Shown in pieces: positions 49,965 to 59,833 of a DNA stretch of 64,000 bases. The stretch is taken from assembly GCA_036429605.1 (NCBI GenBank), contig CM071590.1, positions 4,650,001 through 4,714,000 on the forward strand, read 5' to 3'. This DNA is from Cladobotryum mycophilum (lineage: Eukaryota > Ascomycota > Sordariomycetes > Hypocreales > Hypocreaceae). Every line of letters starts with the position of its first letter. Position 1 is the first letter of the stretch. The translations under genes were made by a program, and so were the position numbers. The notes below the pieces were generated by a model. The model saw only the letters and a list, made by a program, of their open reading frames with translations, had not been told where the DNA came from and searched no databases.

Positions 49965-50267
49965 TAATACTGTGATCCGGCCCCTTGAGGACCCATACTT
50001 GGTCGGTGAGCAAGCCGCGGCCGAGGCACGCCGTGAGAGACTAGCACGTGAGACTGGCGACGACGTTCTGCAAAGGGAAGATAAGCAATGGGATTGGTTA
50101 TTAGGTTCGTGAATTTCAGTTTTGACAACAATATACCCGTCACTGACGTATGTGTAGCCCAAATGAAAGACTGGGACGAGAGAGAGCGAAACTGGAACCG
50201 ATGGCGCCGTGAAGTAGACCAAAGCCAACGAAAGAAACTATTCCGACGTATTGGCAGACTACTTTAG
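49339..50267 (+). CDS. Conserved fungal protein of unknown function with a Ser/Asn repeat
   Basis: Exons are 49339-49420, 49553-50104 and 50158-50267, giving 247 residues. The first two exons join as SIRSAAPSYVSEAPSYHSTV and continue VAYVEAAPAYAPAAP, which reads smoothly and supports the splice. A (AACAGC)n tract at about 49,926-49,962 encodes alternating Ser and Asn. The C-terminal third is helical and charged: DPYLVGEQAAAEARRERLAR, then WDWLLAQMKDWDERERNWNR and a basic end KKLFRRIGRLL. I recall this WDW..QMxDWEERERSW block from fungal hypothetical proteins. No domain name comes to mind. The repeat tract is likely polymorphic between strains. Confidence 0.8.
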
Positions 50268-50827
50268 GGTCCAGCGCCATTGGGACACATTCCCTTCTAC
50301 CCCCTTTTCTTTCTTCCCTTTCTTTGATATTCTCTCCAGAGAGATGTATGATGCATATGCCGGCGCGGTTCTCTAGATTAGGCAACAATACTCGGTTTTA
50401 CGCCTCCCGGGTTGGGGATTTATGTTGGCCCGACTTTTCTCACATTTTGCAGCTCTTTTTGTTATTTAGGACATATGCATGACATGATTGTTTCCTACGC
50501 TCGTTTTGAGATGATAACACAGTTCATATTGAATGGTTTGGGTAGCAATTGAACAGATATTGATGGCTTGCTTGTCGCAAATCATATCCAATGTGAAAAT
50601 GATGCTTGTCTGCCAGAAACCCCCCCCCGGAAAAAGATTCATTATTATATTTCGACTTCTGTCTTTCGTATTTCATCTATAACATCCATAACGCCATACC
50701 ACATGTAGCCGGTAATAACTTATAAGCTGTGTGTGACTGCATGGTATTCATTCAGAGTATTGTACATTGAACAATGTTGCTTGTTGTTGGCTAATTGGGA
50801 AGTGGTTCCCGGAAGACCTTGCAAGCC
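50268..50827. terminator. Convergent 3' region between the S/N-repeat gene and Vma11
   Basis: These 560 bases hold two convergent 3' ends. A C9 run lies near 50,621, useful as a test site for homopolymer calling. No gene is seen. Confidence 0.35.
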
Positions 50828-51593
50828 TCAACTCTTTGTGTTGAGAAGGAGAGCGACAATTAGACTGCGAAAATCGTTAGCTAAGCTCTGCCAAAGCTCT
50901 GCCAGGGTACAAACCCATAAAGACCCAGAACTTCTCCAAAAATAAGAATGAGTACCATGCCTACGAAAATCCTGGATTGCTGCATGTAGGCACGAACACC
51001 AGTATCACCGACTATTCCGATACAATAGCCTGCTGCCAGACCTGTTAGGCCGACAGAAAGTCCACAGCCAAGATGCATAAAACCACTAGAGGATGGTCAG
51101 ATGTTGTTCCACACAAGTACTTGATTCGTAGCACGAACGTGAATAAGCTGTAGCTCTTTATAGATGGAGAAGCCAAATCCTCAGCAATAAGAACGGCAAT
51201 GACTAGGGAGTAGACAGCGAGAATTCCGGACATAATAACAGGAATCAAACACTGCCTCCAGCGTAAGTAAACAATACTGAGGTAGTCTGGATTCTGTTTG
51301 TTGATACCTTCATGATCAGATCTGGTCGGAATGTTCCCACGCCGGCAATGCCAATTCCGGACTTAGCCGTACCGTATGCTGCGCCGACGCCTGATATTGA
51401 TTATTAGTGACTCGATATGTATAGATGGGGCGGTTGGCTAGAAGGGTGATGATAGAGTCGTACATCCGAATATCATTGCTGACGCGATTCCACCCTGCGC
51501 AAAGGTCATTAGAGTCTGGAATATTAAGGAGCTATAAAGAAGACATACCATCCCGATAAAGGGGGCAAACTTGGGAGCAAGTTCGGATTCCAT
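50828..51593 (-). CDS. VMA11: V-ATPase proteolipid subunit c' (Vma11)
   Basis: There are six exons: 51549-51593, 51464-51494, 51308-51390, 51139-51251, 50915-51085 and 50828-50864, giving 159 residues. This is a proteolipid of the membrane ring that carries protons through the vacuolar ATPase. It has four membrane helices. GAAYGTAKSGIGIAGVGTFR and PDLIMK followed by LIPVIMSGILAVYSLV match Vma11 better than Vma3. The essential proton-carrying Glu is at about residue 142 (LILIFGEVLGLYG). The last intron is 50 nt with a GTTTGT donor and a GCTAACG branch site; it joins GLYG to LIVALLLNTKS. Without it the frame would run into an unrelated tail. Exons of 31 and 37 nt make this gene easy to mis-predict. 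Confidence 0.93.
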
Positions 51594-52768
51594 GGTTGAT
51601 GACGTGAATGCTGGCGCAAGATGAGTTGAAGCGATGAAGCTGACTTGTCAGAGCTTTGAGTTTTGATGTAGCCTGGGCACCAACTTGAGCTGGCGTCATG
51701 ATGGCCAATTGAAGGAGTCGTCCACCTCCTAATGCGACACGTGACTTTGATCCGTTTTCTTTAATTGATTGGCTGGCGTCTCTTTAACGTCAGGGAGGTG
51801 TTCGGAGTCACTTCGGGGTTGGAGAGACATTGAATCGGCCTGGTTGATACACGGGAACCAAGTCACTTCGGGCAGAAAATAAACCGCAACAAGTGATTGC
51901 TACTAGTATTGAAGATATGGTGTCTAACATGTGCGGGTTAAAGGATCTTTAATTGAGTTGACTATTCAATAAATTATTTATTATAATTGATGTTATAACG
52001 TCTTATCTTAACTGGCCAACACGCCGGGTCCTTCTTTCGGTTACTCTTAGTGAAGCGCTTGCGGCGCGGTGGTGTAAGAGATACGCTGCGCAACGGTACC
52101 TCTAACGGTATCCCCTACACAACGTCTACTCCCGATTTCCTTCTTGGTTGTAGCCAGAACTGCCTGCCAGTTCCAGCGAGCCTGCCAACCTTAATACATA
52201 GCCAAAACAGCAGTCTAACGGTCAATCGCCATCTCATCAGGTGCTGGTGCATCGTGAACCTGCATTGATTTGGATCAACAAGGCCACCCGCGCTCAACTG
52301 GCGATTGCCAATTGCAAACTCTGCAGCACATTTGGTGCCCGCTCATCTGATGCCACCATTCTGACACACCGTTGTGTGTCCCCCCGAGTCCCATACTCCG
52401 AGAGTGACGTTGGGCTGGGGCTTGCCATACCAGAGTAGGTGCTGCTCCCGATCGTCGACGACGGGTTTTGCTGGTACCAACTGCTACCGTGTTCACCGTT
52501 GTCGGAATCGATTATTTCAGAGGAGGATAAGGAACTCGTTTCTGGGGGAGGCATCGAGCCCCGTCTTGCACGTTGGCTGACGGTGGCGCATCCGTCAACG
52601 TCGCCAGCCCGGACATCCGGCTAATCGCGACTTTGTGCTTCTGACCGCCAGTGGGCTCTCAGGCGATACAATCCGTTTGTTTACCCCCCCCCCTTTTGAT
52701 ATCTGATGGTTCCGTGACCTGCCTTGGTTTTCTGACATGACGGTATTCTTGCCTCTAGCACAAACACA
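51594..52768. other. Divergent promoter region between Vma11 and the Rho GEF
   Basis: The Vma11 leader is at the left and a long leader of the Rho GEF gene is at the right. A C12-C13 run lies near 52,685-52,697. Short ATG-started frames (52,050-52,268, 52,374-52,580 and 52,439-52,624) upstream of the GEF start could act as uORFs if included in the transcript. A Ser-rich minus-strand frame at 52,294-52,554 is not supported. Confidence 0.4.
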
Positions 52769-55700
52769 ATGGCGGATTATCAATATGACCCCCGGGCAGC
52801 TGCCCAGCGTCAAAGGGGCTATCCCGATTCTTCCAACTATCAACGAGATGCAGCATTTTCAAACATCTTTGGCGCCGCGCCCCCTCCCGGGAGATCTCAG
52901 ACCATGACCTCGTCAGTGCCGCCACCAATGATGGACCAAGGCAGAACTCAGACTCTATCGTCGACCTCCGGGATGCATCGACAGCCACCACGACCCACGC
53001 CTGGATATTATGACAATCGCGAGCAGTCATCATCGAGACCTCGACCAATCGACAATAACGCAGCGAATGGATACTACCAGAACCAGAGTCAGAGTCAGGG
53101 TCAGAGTCAGGGTCAGGGCCAGGGTCAAAACCAACGCTCAGCATCTGGTGGGCATCAGGTTCCATCTCCCCAGGCACAATATCTTCAGCAGCAACAGCAG
53201 GCAAGACGTCCGTATCCAGGATCCAGTGGCCCAGCACCGCCGCGGTTTGACTCACGCAGCCAACAATCGCAAGCGCCAGGAATGAGGAACCCCGCCCCCA
53301 GATTTCATCAGGGACCACCTGGCCCTGCTTTGAATAGTGACCCTTACCGTTCTCAATCGCTTGCCTCCGTTCCTCGGCCGCAGATGTATCCTCAGACCTC
53401 GAGCTCTTTTCAACAGTCATCTGCGAATCATTTTCGCCAAGCCCCGTACTCGCATCAAAACACGGCTAGGACGACAGCGCAAGGCCGAGTGGTTCCGGAG
53501 CGGCATGAAGATAGGTCAATGTCCATGACTGGCACATTTCACCCCTCGGATCGTGATCCTCATCAAACAATGAGTGGACGAGTTATTCCAAACAGAAGAG
53601 CGCCGTCCGAGGCTGGTTCTACCAATGGATTTCCAACCCAAAGTAACAACCATGGCTACCCTCCCATGCCTGGCAGTCAGACACGCACTACAAGCATAGC
53701 TTCGTCTACTGGAGATACGTATGATCAGTCAAGAACTTTCTCCATGGCCTCGAGCATAGCGCCGACAATTGCTCCCTCTGAATCGGATTCAATGACGTTA
53801 GTCCAGCGACCATCTAGGAGCAAGTCGATTGAGAGCGAACGTCCCACAACAGCGACCAAGATTCGACCCCCACTTGTGTACCCTGCTCTGCTTTCGAGAG
53901 TAGCCGAATGTTTTCGAAGAAAAATCATCACAGGTGATAGAACGAAGAACGAACTTACGTACAAGAATGCATTCAGCGGTTCGGAAGCTGTTGATGTCCT
54001 ATCTTATATCATCAGAACAACAGACCGAAACTTGGCCTTGCTTCTGGGTCGAGCATTAGATGCTCAAAAGTTCTTTCACGACGTTACTTACGAACATCGG
54101 TTGAGAGATTCGCAATCGGAAATGTATCAATTCAGAGAAAGTCTGATGGATGAACCTCAGGATAAACCGCCTGTAAATGGCGTGTTTGTGCTACTTTCAG
54201 AATGTTATTCACCAACCTGTACAAGGGATAGACTTTGCTACTCGATAGCTTGTCCTCGACGGCTAGAACAGGTTTCTAGGTTGAACCTAAAGATCAACCC
54301 TGGGCTGCGTAAGGAAGATTCGGCAAATGTCAACGACGATGAAGTTGATCAGACGGACGAGCAGAAGCTGTGGATCAACTCGGTACCAAAGGAAATCGCT
54401 GACGCTGTAAGCGATAGAGAGAAGAAACGCCAGGAAGTCATATCTGAGATTTGCTACACTGAGCGTGATTTTGTCAAGGATTTGGAATACCTTCGTGATT
54501 TCTGGATCATCCCACTTAGATCGAAAGCGTCGCCTATACCCCTCCAGCGTCGAGAAAGAGTGGTTAAGAATATCTTCAGCAATATTATCGATCACCCAAG
54601 CGTTCATACAGTCAGCTCGCGATTTGCAAACTCTCTAACAACACGTCAGCAGAAGGACCCAATTGTTCAGAATATAGGTGACATTTTCCTCGAGTTTGTA
54701 CCGCAGTTCGAGCCGTTTATCTGGTATGGCTCCAGACAACTTGAAGCCAAGTTTGAGTTTGAAAATGAACGATCGGTCAACCCGTTCTTTGCCAAGTTTG
54801 TTGATGAAATTGAGCGACGGAAGGAATCTAGAAAACTAGAACTTAATGGCTACCTTACCAAACCGACGACACGTCTAGCTCGATATCCTCTTCTTCTCGA
54901 AAATGTATTGAAGTACACTGAGGATGGAAGCGCCGACAAGGAGGATATACCAAAGGTACTCACAGTAATTCGAGATTTACTAGGAAGAGTAAATGCGGAA
55001 TCTGGAAAGGCCGAGAATCGGTTTAACTTGAGAAGACTGCAGGAGCAGCTTCGGTTCCGGCCAAATGAAAAAGTCGATCTCAAGCTTACTGAGGATGGCC
55101 GAGAGCTCGTTTTTAAGAGTCAATTCAGGAAGTCACCCACCGACCCAGCAGAACTCACAGCCTTTCTTTTTGACCACGCCGTCCTTCTTGTCCGTATCAA
55201 GCAGAGTGGTAAAAATGAAGAGGTCAAGGCATATCGACGACCAATTCCTTTGGAGCTGTTGTCCATTCGAGAAATGGATGAAGTTATTCCCCAAAGCGCT
55301 GTCAAGCGCTCATCTTCGAGCTTGATTCCATCCATCAGGACAAATACCGCTGAGCCAAAGAAGGGTGAAGGATGGCCCATCACCTTCCGACATCTTGGCA
55401 AGGCTGGATATGAGCTGACTGTCTTTGCGGCAAATCAGGCCGCACGGAAGAAGTGGCTTGAGTACATTGACGCTGCCCAGCAGCGCCTTCGAGCTCGCGC
55501 GGATTTCTTCACGACCGGTGTCATCTCGAGCAGTTTCTTTGGAGGAACTAACCAAGTCAACTGTGTCTCACCCTTTGGTAAGTCTATTCCTTTTATTTTA
55601 TTTTCTTATATATATATATATATTACTCTGGCCATTTTCTGACATGTAATCATAGACGGTGGTCGAAAGCTTCTTTATGGTACTGATAATGGCATCTACA

Positions 55701-56700
55701 TTTCGGATCGAAAGAACAAGGATCAAGTCCCCAGACGCGTATTGGAAACGACCAGCGTCACTCAGATCGACATTTTGGAAGAATATCAGTTGCTTTTGGT
55801 ATTATCGAACAAGACTCTGCAGTCCTATTCTCTTTCTGCATTGAGCTCAGATGATTCGGCGTTGGCTAAGAGACCCAAGAAGATTCAGAATCATTGCAGT
55901 TTCTTCAAAACAGGAATTTGCATGGGTAGACATCTGGTTTGCTGCGTCAAGTCATCAACGCTCTCTACCACAATCAAAGTTTTTGAACCGAATGACGCCA
56001 TGACCAAGGGCAAGAAGCAGAAAGGCTTAGGCAAGCTCATGGGCGGCGGATATGACGAACTACGACCGTTCAAGGAGTTTTATATTCCAACTGAATCATC
56101 TTCGGTTCATTTTCTGAAGAGAAATCTCTGTGTGGCTTGCGCTAGAGGCTTTGAAGTCGTCTCGCTCGAGACACTCGAGACGCAGTCACTCCTTGACCAA
56201 GCTGACACATCTCTCGACTTTGTAGCCCGTAAAGAAGGCGCGAGACCAATTCATATTGAACGCCTCAATGGTGATTTCTTGCTCAATTACTCCGAGTTTT
56301 CATTCTTCGTCAATCGCAATGGGTGGAGAGCCCGACCCGAATGGCGAATTGATTGGGAAGGTTCCCCTCAAAGCTTTGCACTTAGTTACCCTTGGATCTT
56401 AGCATTCGAGCCGAACTTCATTGAGCTGCGAAACATTGAGAATGGTGCGGTGCACATTGTACCCCATAAGAACATTCGAATGCTCCATAGTAGTACCCAT
56501 GAGGTATGTTCCTAAACTCGATATCTGTCTTCTCTTTACTTCGCTTGTTTTGCTAATGAACGATACAGATCTTATTTGCATATGAGGACGAACGAGGTGA
56601 AGACGTGGTCGAATCTATTGACTTCTGGAAGAGCAACAGACGATCGGAAATCTTGACTCCAATTGCGCCGCCTCAAGGCCACGCTTCTAATTCACGATAA
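52769..56700 (+). CDS. ROM2: Rho1 guanine nucleotide exchange factor, Rom2-like
   Basis: Exons are 52769-55577, 55656-56503 and 56569-56700, giving 1,262 residues. The protein activates Rho1 in cell-wall integrity signalling at the plasma membrane. In order: a Gln/Pro/Ser-rich disordered N terminus (to about 365) with a SQSQGQSQGQGQGQNQ tract; a DEP domain at about 370-460 (YPALLSRVAECFRRKIITGD); a DH/RhoGEF domain at about 550-735 (RQEVISEICYTERDFVKDLE, TRLARYPLLLENVLKYTED); a PH domain at about 770-910; and a CNH/citron domain at about 937-1,240 (GGRKLLYGTDNGIYISDR to AYEDERGEDVVESIDFW). All borders are GT..AG and phases agree. The start ATG has a strong context (CACAATGGC). A 221-codon antisense frame in the N-terminal region is a composition shadow. 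Confidence 0.93.
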
Positions 56701-57335
56701 CCGAGATCTAATCTTCATGATAGATCAGATTAGACCTTTCCAGGAAATTGTTCTTGTATCTCTTGACAATCAATCATCGATTTGCACCTCATCATTGTAA
56801 GCGAGATGTTTGAGCGAACATTGTTTAACTATATTTAGCCCTATTGCCCACCACGCATAAGAACTTCAGATTTAGCGCGTGGAGTTATGTCGTACCCAGC
56901 AGAGCCAGAAATTGCGTTGTTGTACTGGATTTTGGAGGAGGACGAAGAAGCCGAAGAAGGGTTGGTATCGGTTGGAACTCATTAGTAAAGGCTTTCTTCA
57001 CAAGGTTTGTATTTCTTTTGCTTGGCCACATGATTGTAGTTATTGGGAATTCATTTGAGAGCAGGGGAGAAAGCTGGACCAATGGAGTGGAAGAACAGAT
57101 GGACAGATGGATAGATGCATTGAGTGGGACCTAGAGAAGAGGGCGGGATCTTTACTCTGGGAGAATAGGAGTATATAAGCCTTGAAGAACTGAATCGACG
57201 ACTAAGCGTCTCAAATAATTAGGTGGAGGCTTCTTTTAATTGGACTCAAATCCATACCAATCCATCAACCACTCCGTGAAACTATCTAGATATAAACAGC
57301 CCCGTATATGAGTGAGTCGATCACTTTCAATAGCT
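56701..57335. terminator. Convergent 3' region
   Basis: These 635 bases separate the stop codons of the Rho GEF and the RecA-fold gene. An AT-rich palindromic stretch near 56,705-56,735 (GATCTAATC...GATTAGACC) may form a hairpin in the GEF 3' end. No gene is seen. Confidence 0.35.
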
Positions 57336-58890
57336 TCAGCTCATCTTTCTCACCCTCAGATCGAAGGCATCTGTTACACAACCTCTTCGTACATCAAATG
57401 GTGCCCATCTCTGTTCCCGTCTCCTCCTGTTGCCTCGTTTGCCCTCCCACAAGCCCATCTCATCCAGCAGCACCTCGACAACGGTGACGTAGCAGAGGAA
57501 CTGAGTAGACGGAGAGGCTTTCTCGATAACTGGGGTTGTTCGTGGCACCCTGGTGCAAAGTAGATGCAGATCCAAGAGTTGTGTGAAAATCATGCCGAAG
57601 CTAGGCTTGTTTGTCTTATGTATGCGTCGACGGAAAGCTTCATCGGCGGGAGAAGGGCGAATATACCTAGCAGGGAGAGGAGGGTTGAATATAGACCGCA
57701 GAGTCGGATCGACGGCCTTGCTAGTGGTAGGTTGTTGAACAGTGTCTGCGTTGGAACTCGGTGGTTGTGGTAAGTTTACCAAGTTGGATTTCTGATATGT
57801 CTCTGTACTTGTATTGCTGGAGTCGGTAGAGTTGAGGAGGAGAATCAGCGGATGGGATGATAAAGTTCGGGATAGGTGACGGAGTCGAGAGCTGAGGAGT
57901 TGGAGGGTTATATGGGCGGCAGATTTTTCACGCTGTGTGTAGAGGCTGGTTAAGATGGAGGAGAAGTGAGTGATGATGATTACTTCAGGAAGCTTGAGGT
58001 TATTACTTCCGTTTGTATCGTTGTTGGTATTAGGGTTGGTAAAGTGGTTGGCACTGGCATCATCATTGTTTGAAATCTTTGGTGCAGGTTCTTGTCTGCC
58101 AGCTGAGAGATGACCTTTGGGTGATGATGGCAACGGTATGCTCTCCTCCTCCTCTTCGTCTTGACTATCTTGAATCTCAAAGAGGGGCAGCGATTTTTTC
58201 TGTGGTGAGTTTCCAATAAGAGAAGCATTATTCCGTCTACCATGCTCCTTCAGTTTTCCCGCCGCTGGGTCGTCTGGTTTTGGCATCATGCTTTCATTTT
58301 TCTCTGATTCGGGCATGTCCAGGTCAGCCAAGACTTCGCACAAGCCATCCATATCAAAGACGCACGACAACATGACTTGATCCAGATACTGTTTCCTCTT
58401 TCTTGCCACTTCTTCTGGGGTAAGCCCCTTAGCTGCCAGTGCCGTCGTGATACCATTTCTCAACGGACCCAGCACAGCGTTGGAGGGCTTAGGCGTGATG
58501 ATCAAGACAGATCGCTCTACCCCGTCCAAAAGTGAGCACACCAGGACTTGAAGACCTAACTATGGCCAGATGGTAGTATTAGCATTGAGCACTTGAGAGA
58601 TGAAACAAGAGTTAAAGTCAATTACTCACCACCATACCAAACCCGTCCTCATCCTCTGCACTTATTCCAACTACACACCCGCGTTCGAATCCACCCCCAA
58701 GGAGGATATAGTCATCCAACTCTTTGCACCCACTGCGGCATGGCCCCAGCTCTCTAACCAGGTCCCTGCGCCTTGCCTCTAGATTAGCCAGCAGAGAGGC
58801 TGGAACTGGTTCGGGTCGGAGTTTGCTGCTACTCGCACAAGAATAAGTTGGTGACTTTGGTCTATGCCCAAGTTCATTGTGTAACTGCAT
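57336..58890 (-). CDS. RecA/Rad51-fold protein lacking a canonical Walker A motif
   Basis: Exons are 58630-58890 and 57336-58559, giving 494 residues. The N terminus ends in SGCKELDDYILLGGGFERGC followed by VVGISAEDEDGFGMVLGLQV. This lines up with the entry of the RecA/Rad51 core (GGGxxRGxxxEIxGxxGxGKT), but the Walker A Gly-Lys-Thr/Ser is absent: the loop reads SAEDEDGFGM. Exon 2 starts LGLQVLVCSLLDGVERSVLI and includes KRKQYLDQVMLSCVFDMDGL, which I remember from fungal proteins annotated as Rad51-like. VIIITHFSSIL resembles a Walker B strand, without an acidic pair. The middle is disordered with an SQDEEEEES acidic patch, and a basic GKRGNRRRREQRWAP block lies near the end. A non-catalytic paralogue supporting recombination is my inference. 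Confidence 0.7.
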
Positions 58891-59833
58891 GGTTACCGTA
58901 GGCGTTGGGCGTGAAGGGGGCGGTTCGTTGAGCCAATACTATTTTTATGTGGCAAATATTCCGCACTTATGCCTATATCCTGAGGGGTCTAAGTATTAGA
59001 TACCAGTCGCCATGCGGTTAATCCTCAGTCATCAGGAAGAATGTGGGGTGCAAGTGAGTCGAAATGCTGGATACCTGGAAGGTCTATTACCTACCTTGTA
59101 GTAGTAGATAAGTAATACAGCTTATCATGCAAGCTAAAATGATGTCACTCCCAGCATGCGCACATCGGATGATCATAATACTGCTTCTGAAGCATCACAC
59201 TACAACGACTACTGTTGCTCCTTGTATGCAAAAGCAGAGCATCTTTTGACTCTGGAATTATTATTCGTACTAATCTGCCTCAAGTAGTCTGCGTGAAATT
59301 CATGCGGCTTGTCCCGGCTCTCTGCCAACAGGACTGAAGACTGTGTATCAGCAGAGCTGATGTTATGGATATACTAAGAGAGAATATGTGCGTAGCGCCG
59401 ACAAAACACCATCTCCAACACCGCCAAGCAAAACTCCCAGTCCCTTCCAAGGACCCCTTGATTCCTTTTGTCTTCACTGCTTCCTCCTTGTCTTGTGTAG
59501 AGTAGGCTCCCACCCACGATGCCGCAACTCTCAGCTTCGAGCCCAAGGGCAATGACTTCTACCCAGCCCCATCAAGGGCCTATCACCCTTCCCTCTCACC
59601 TCCTAATATTACAATAAACCCATTCCATACGTTTTTTTCTCTTGTACGTTGGAAAGGTCAGTCACTTAAACTCAACCTCATTTTCAACTTCAGCCTCCAC
59701 TACCTTGATCTGCCCGGGTCCATTGGTCTTGGGGTCCCGCTCAATAGACAAGGCCCGGGGGAACACGGATCATATCACTGCAATGCGATCGCATTTACAG
59801 AAGTTCCCTTTGAATATAGATACCTGATGCGAT
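58891..59833. other. Intergenic region
   Basis: This is the promoter of the RecA-fold gene and the 3' end of Pal1. Frames of up to 90 codons only. A TACCTTGTAGTAGTAGATAAG stretch near 59,093 is a weak example of the TAGGTACC-type words. No gene is seen. Confidence 0.35.

Noticed and set aside
52755..53420. 221-codon minus-strand frame opposite the Rom2 N terminus
   Set aside because: It is a shadow of the biased Gln/Ser/Gly codons of the sense gene; its repeats are the complement of the GGTCAG tract.
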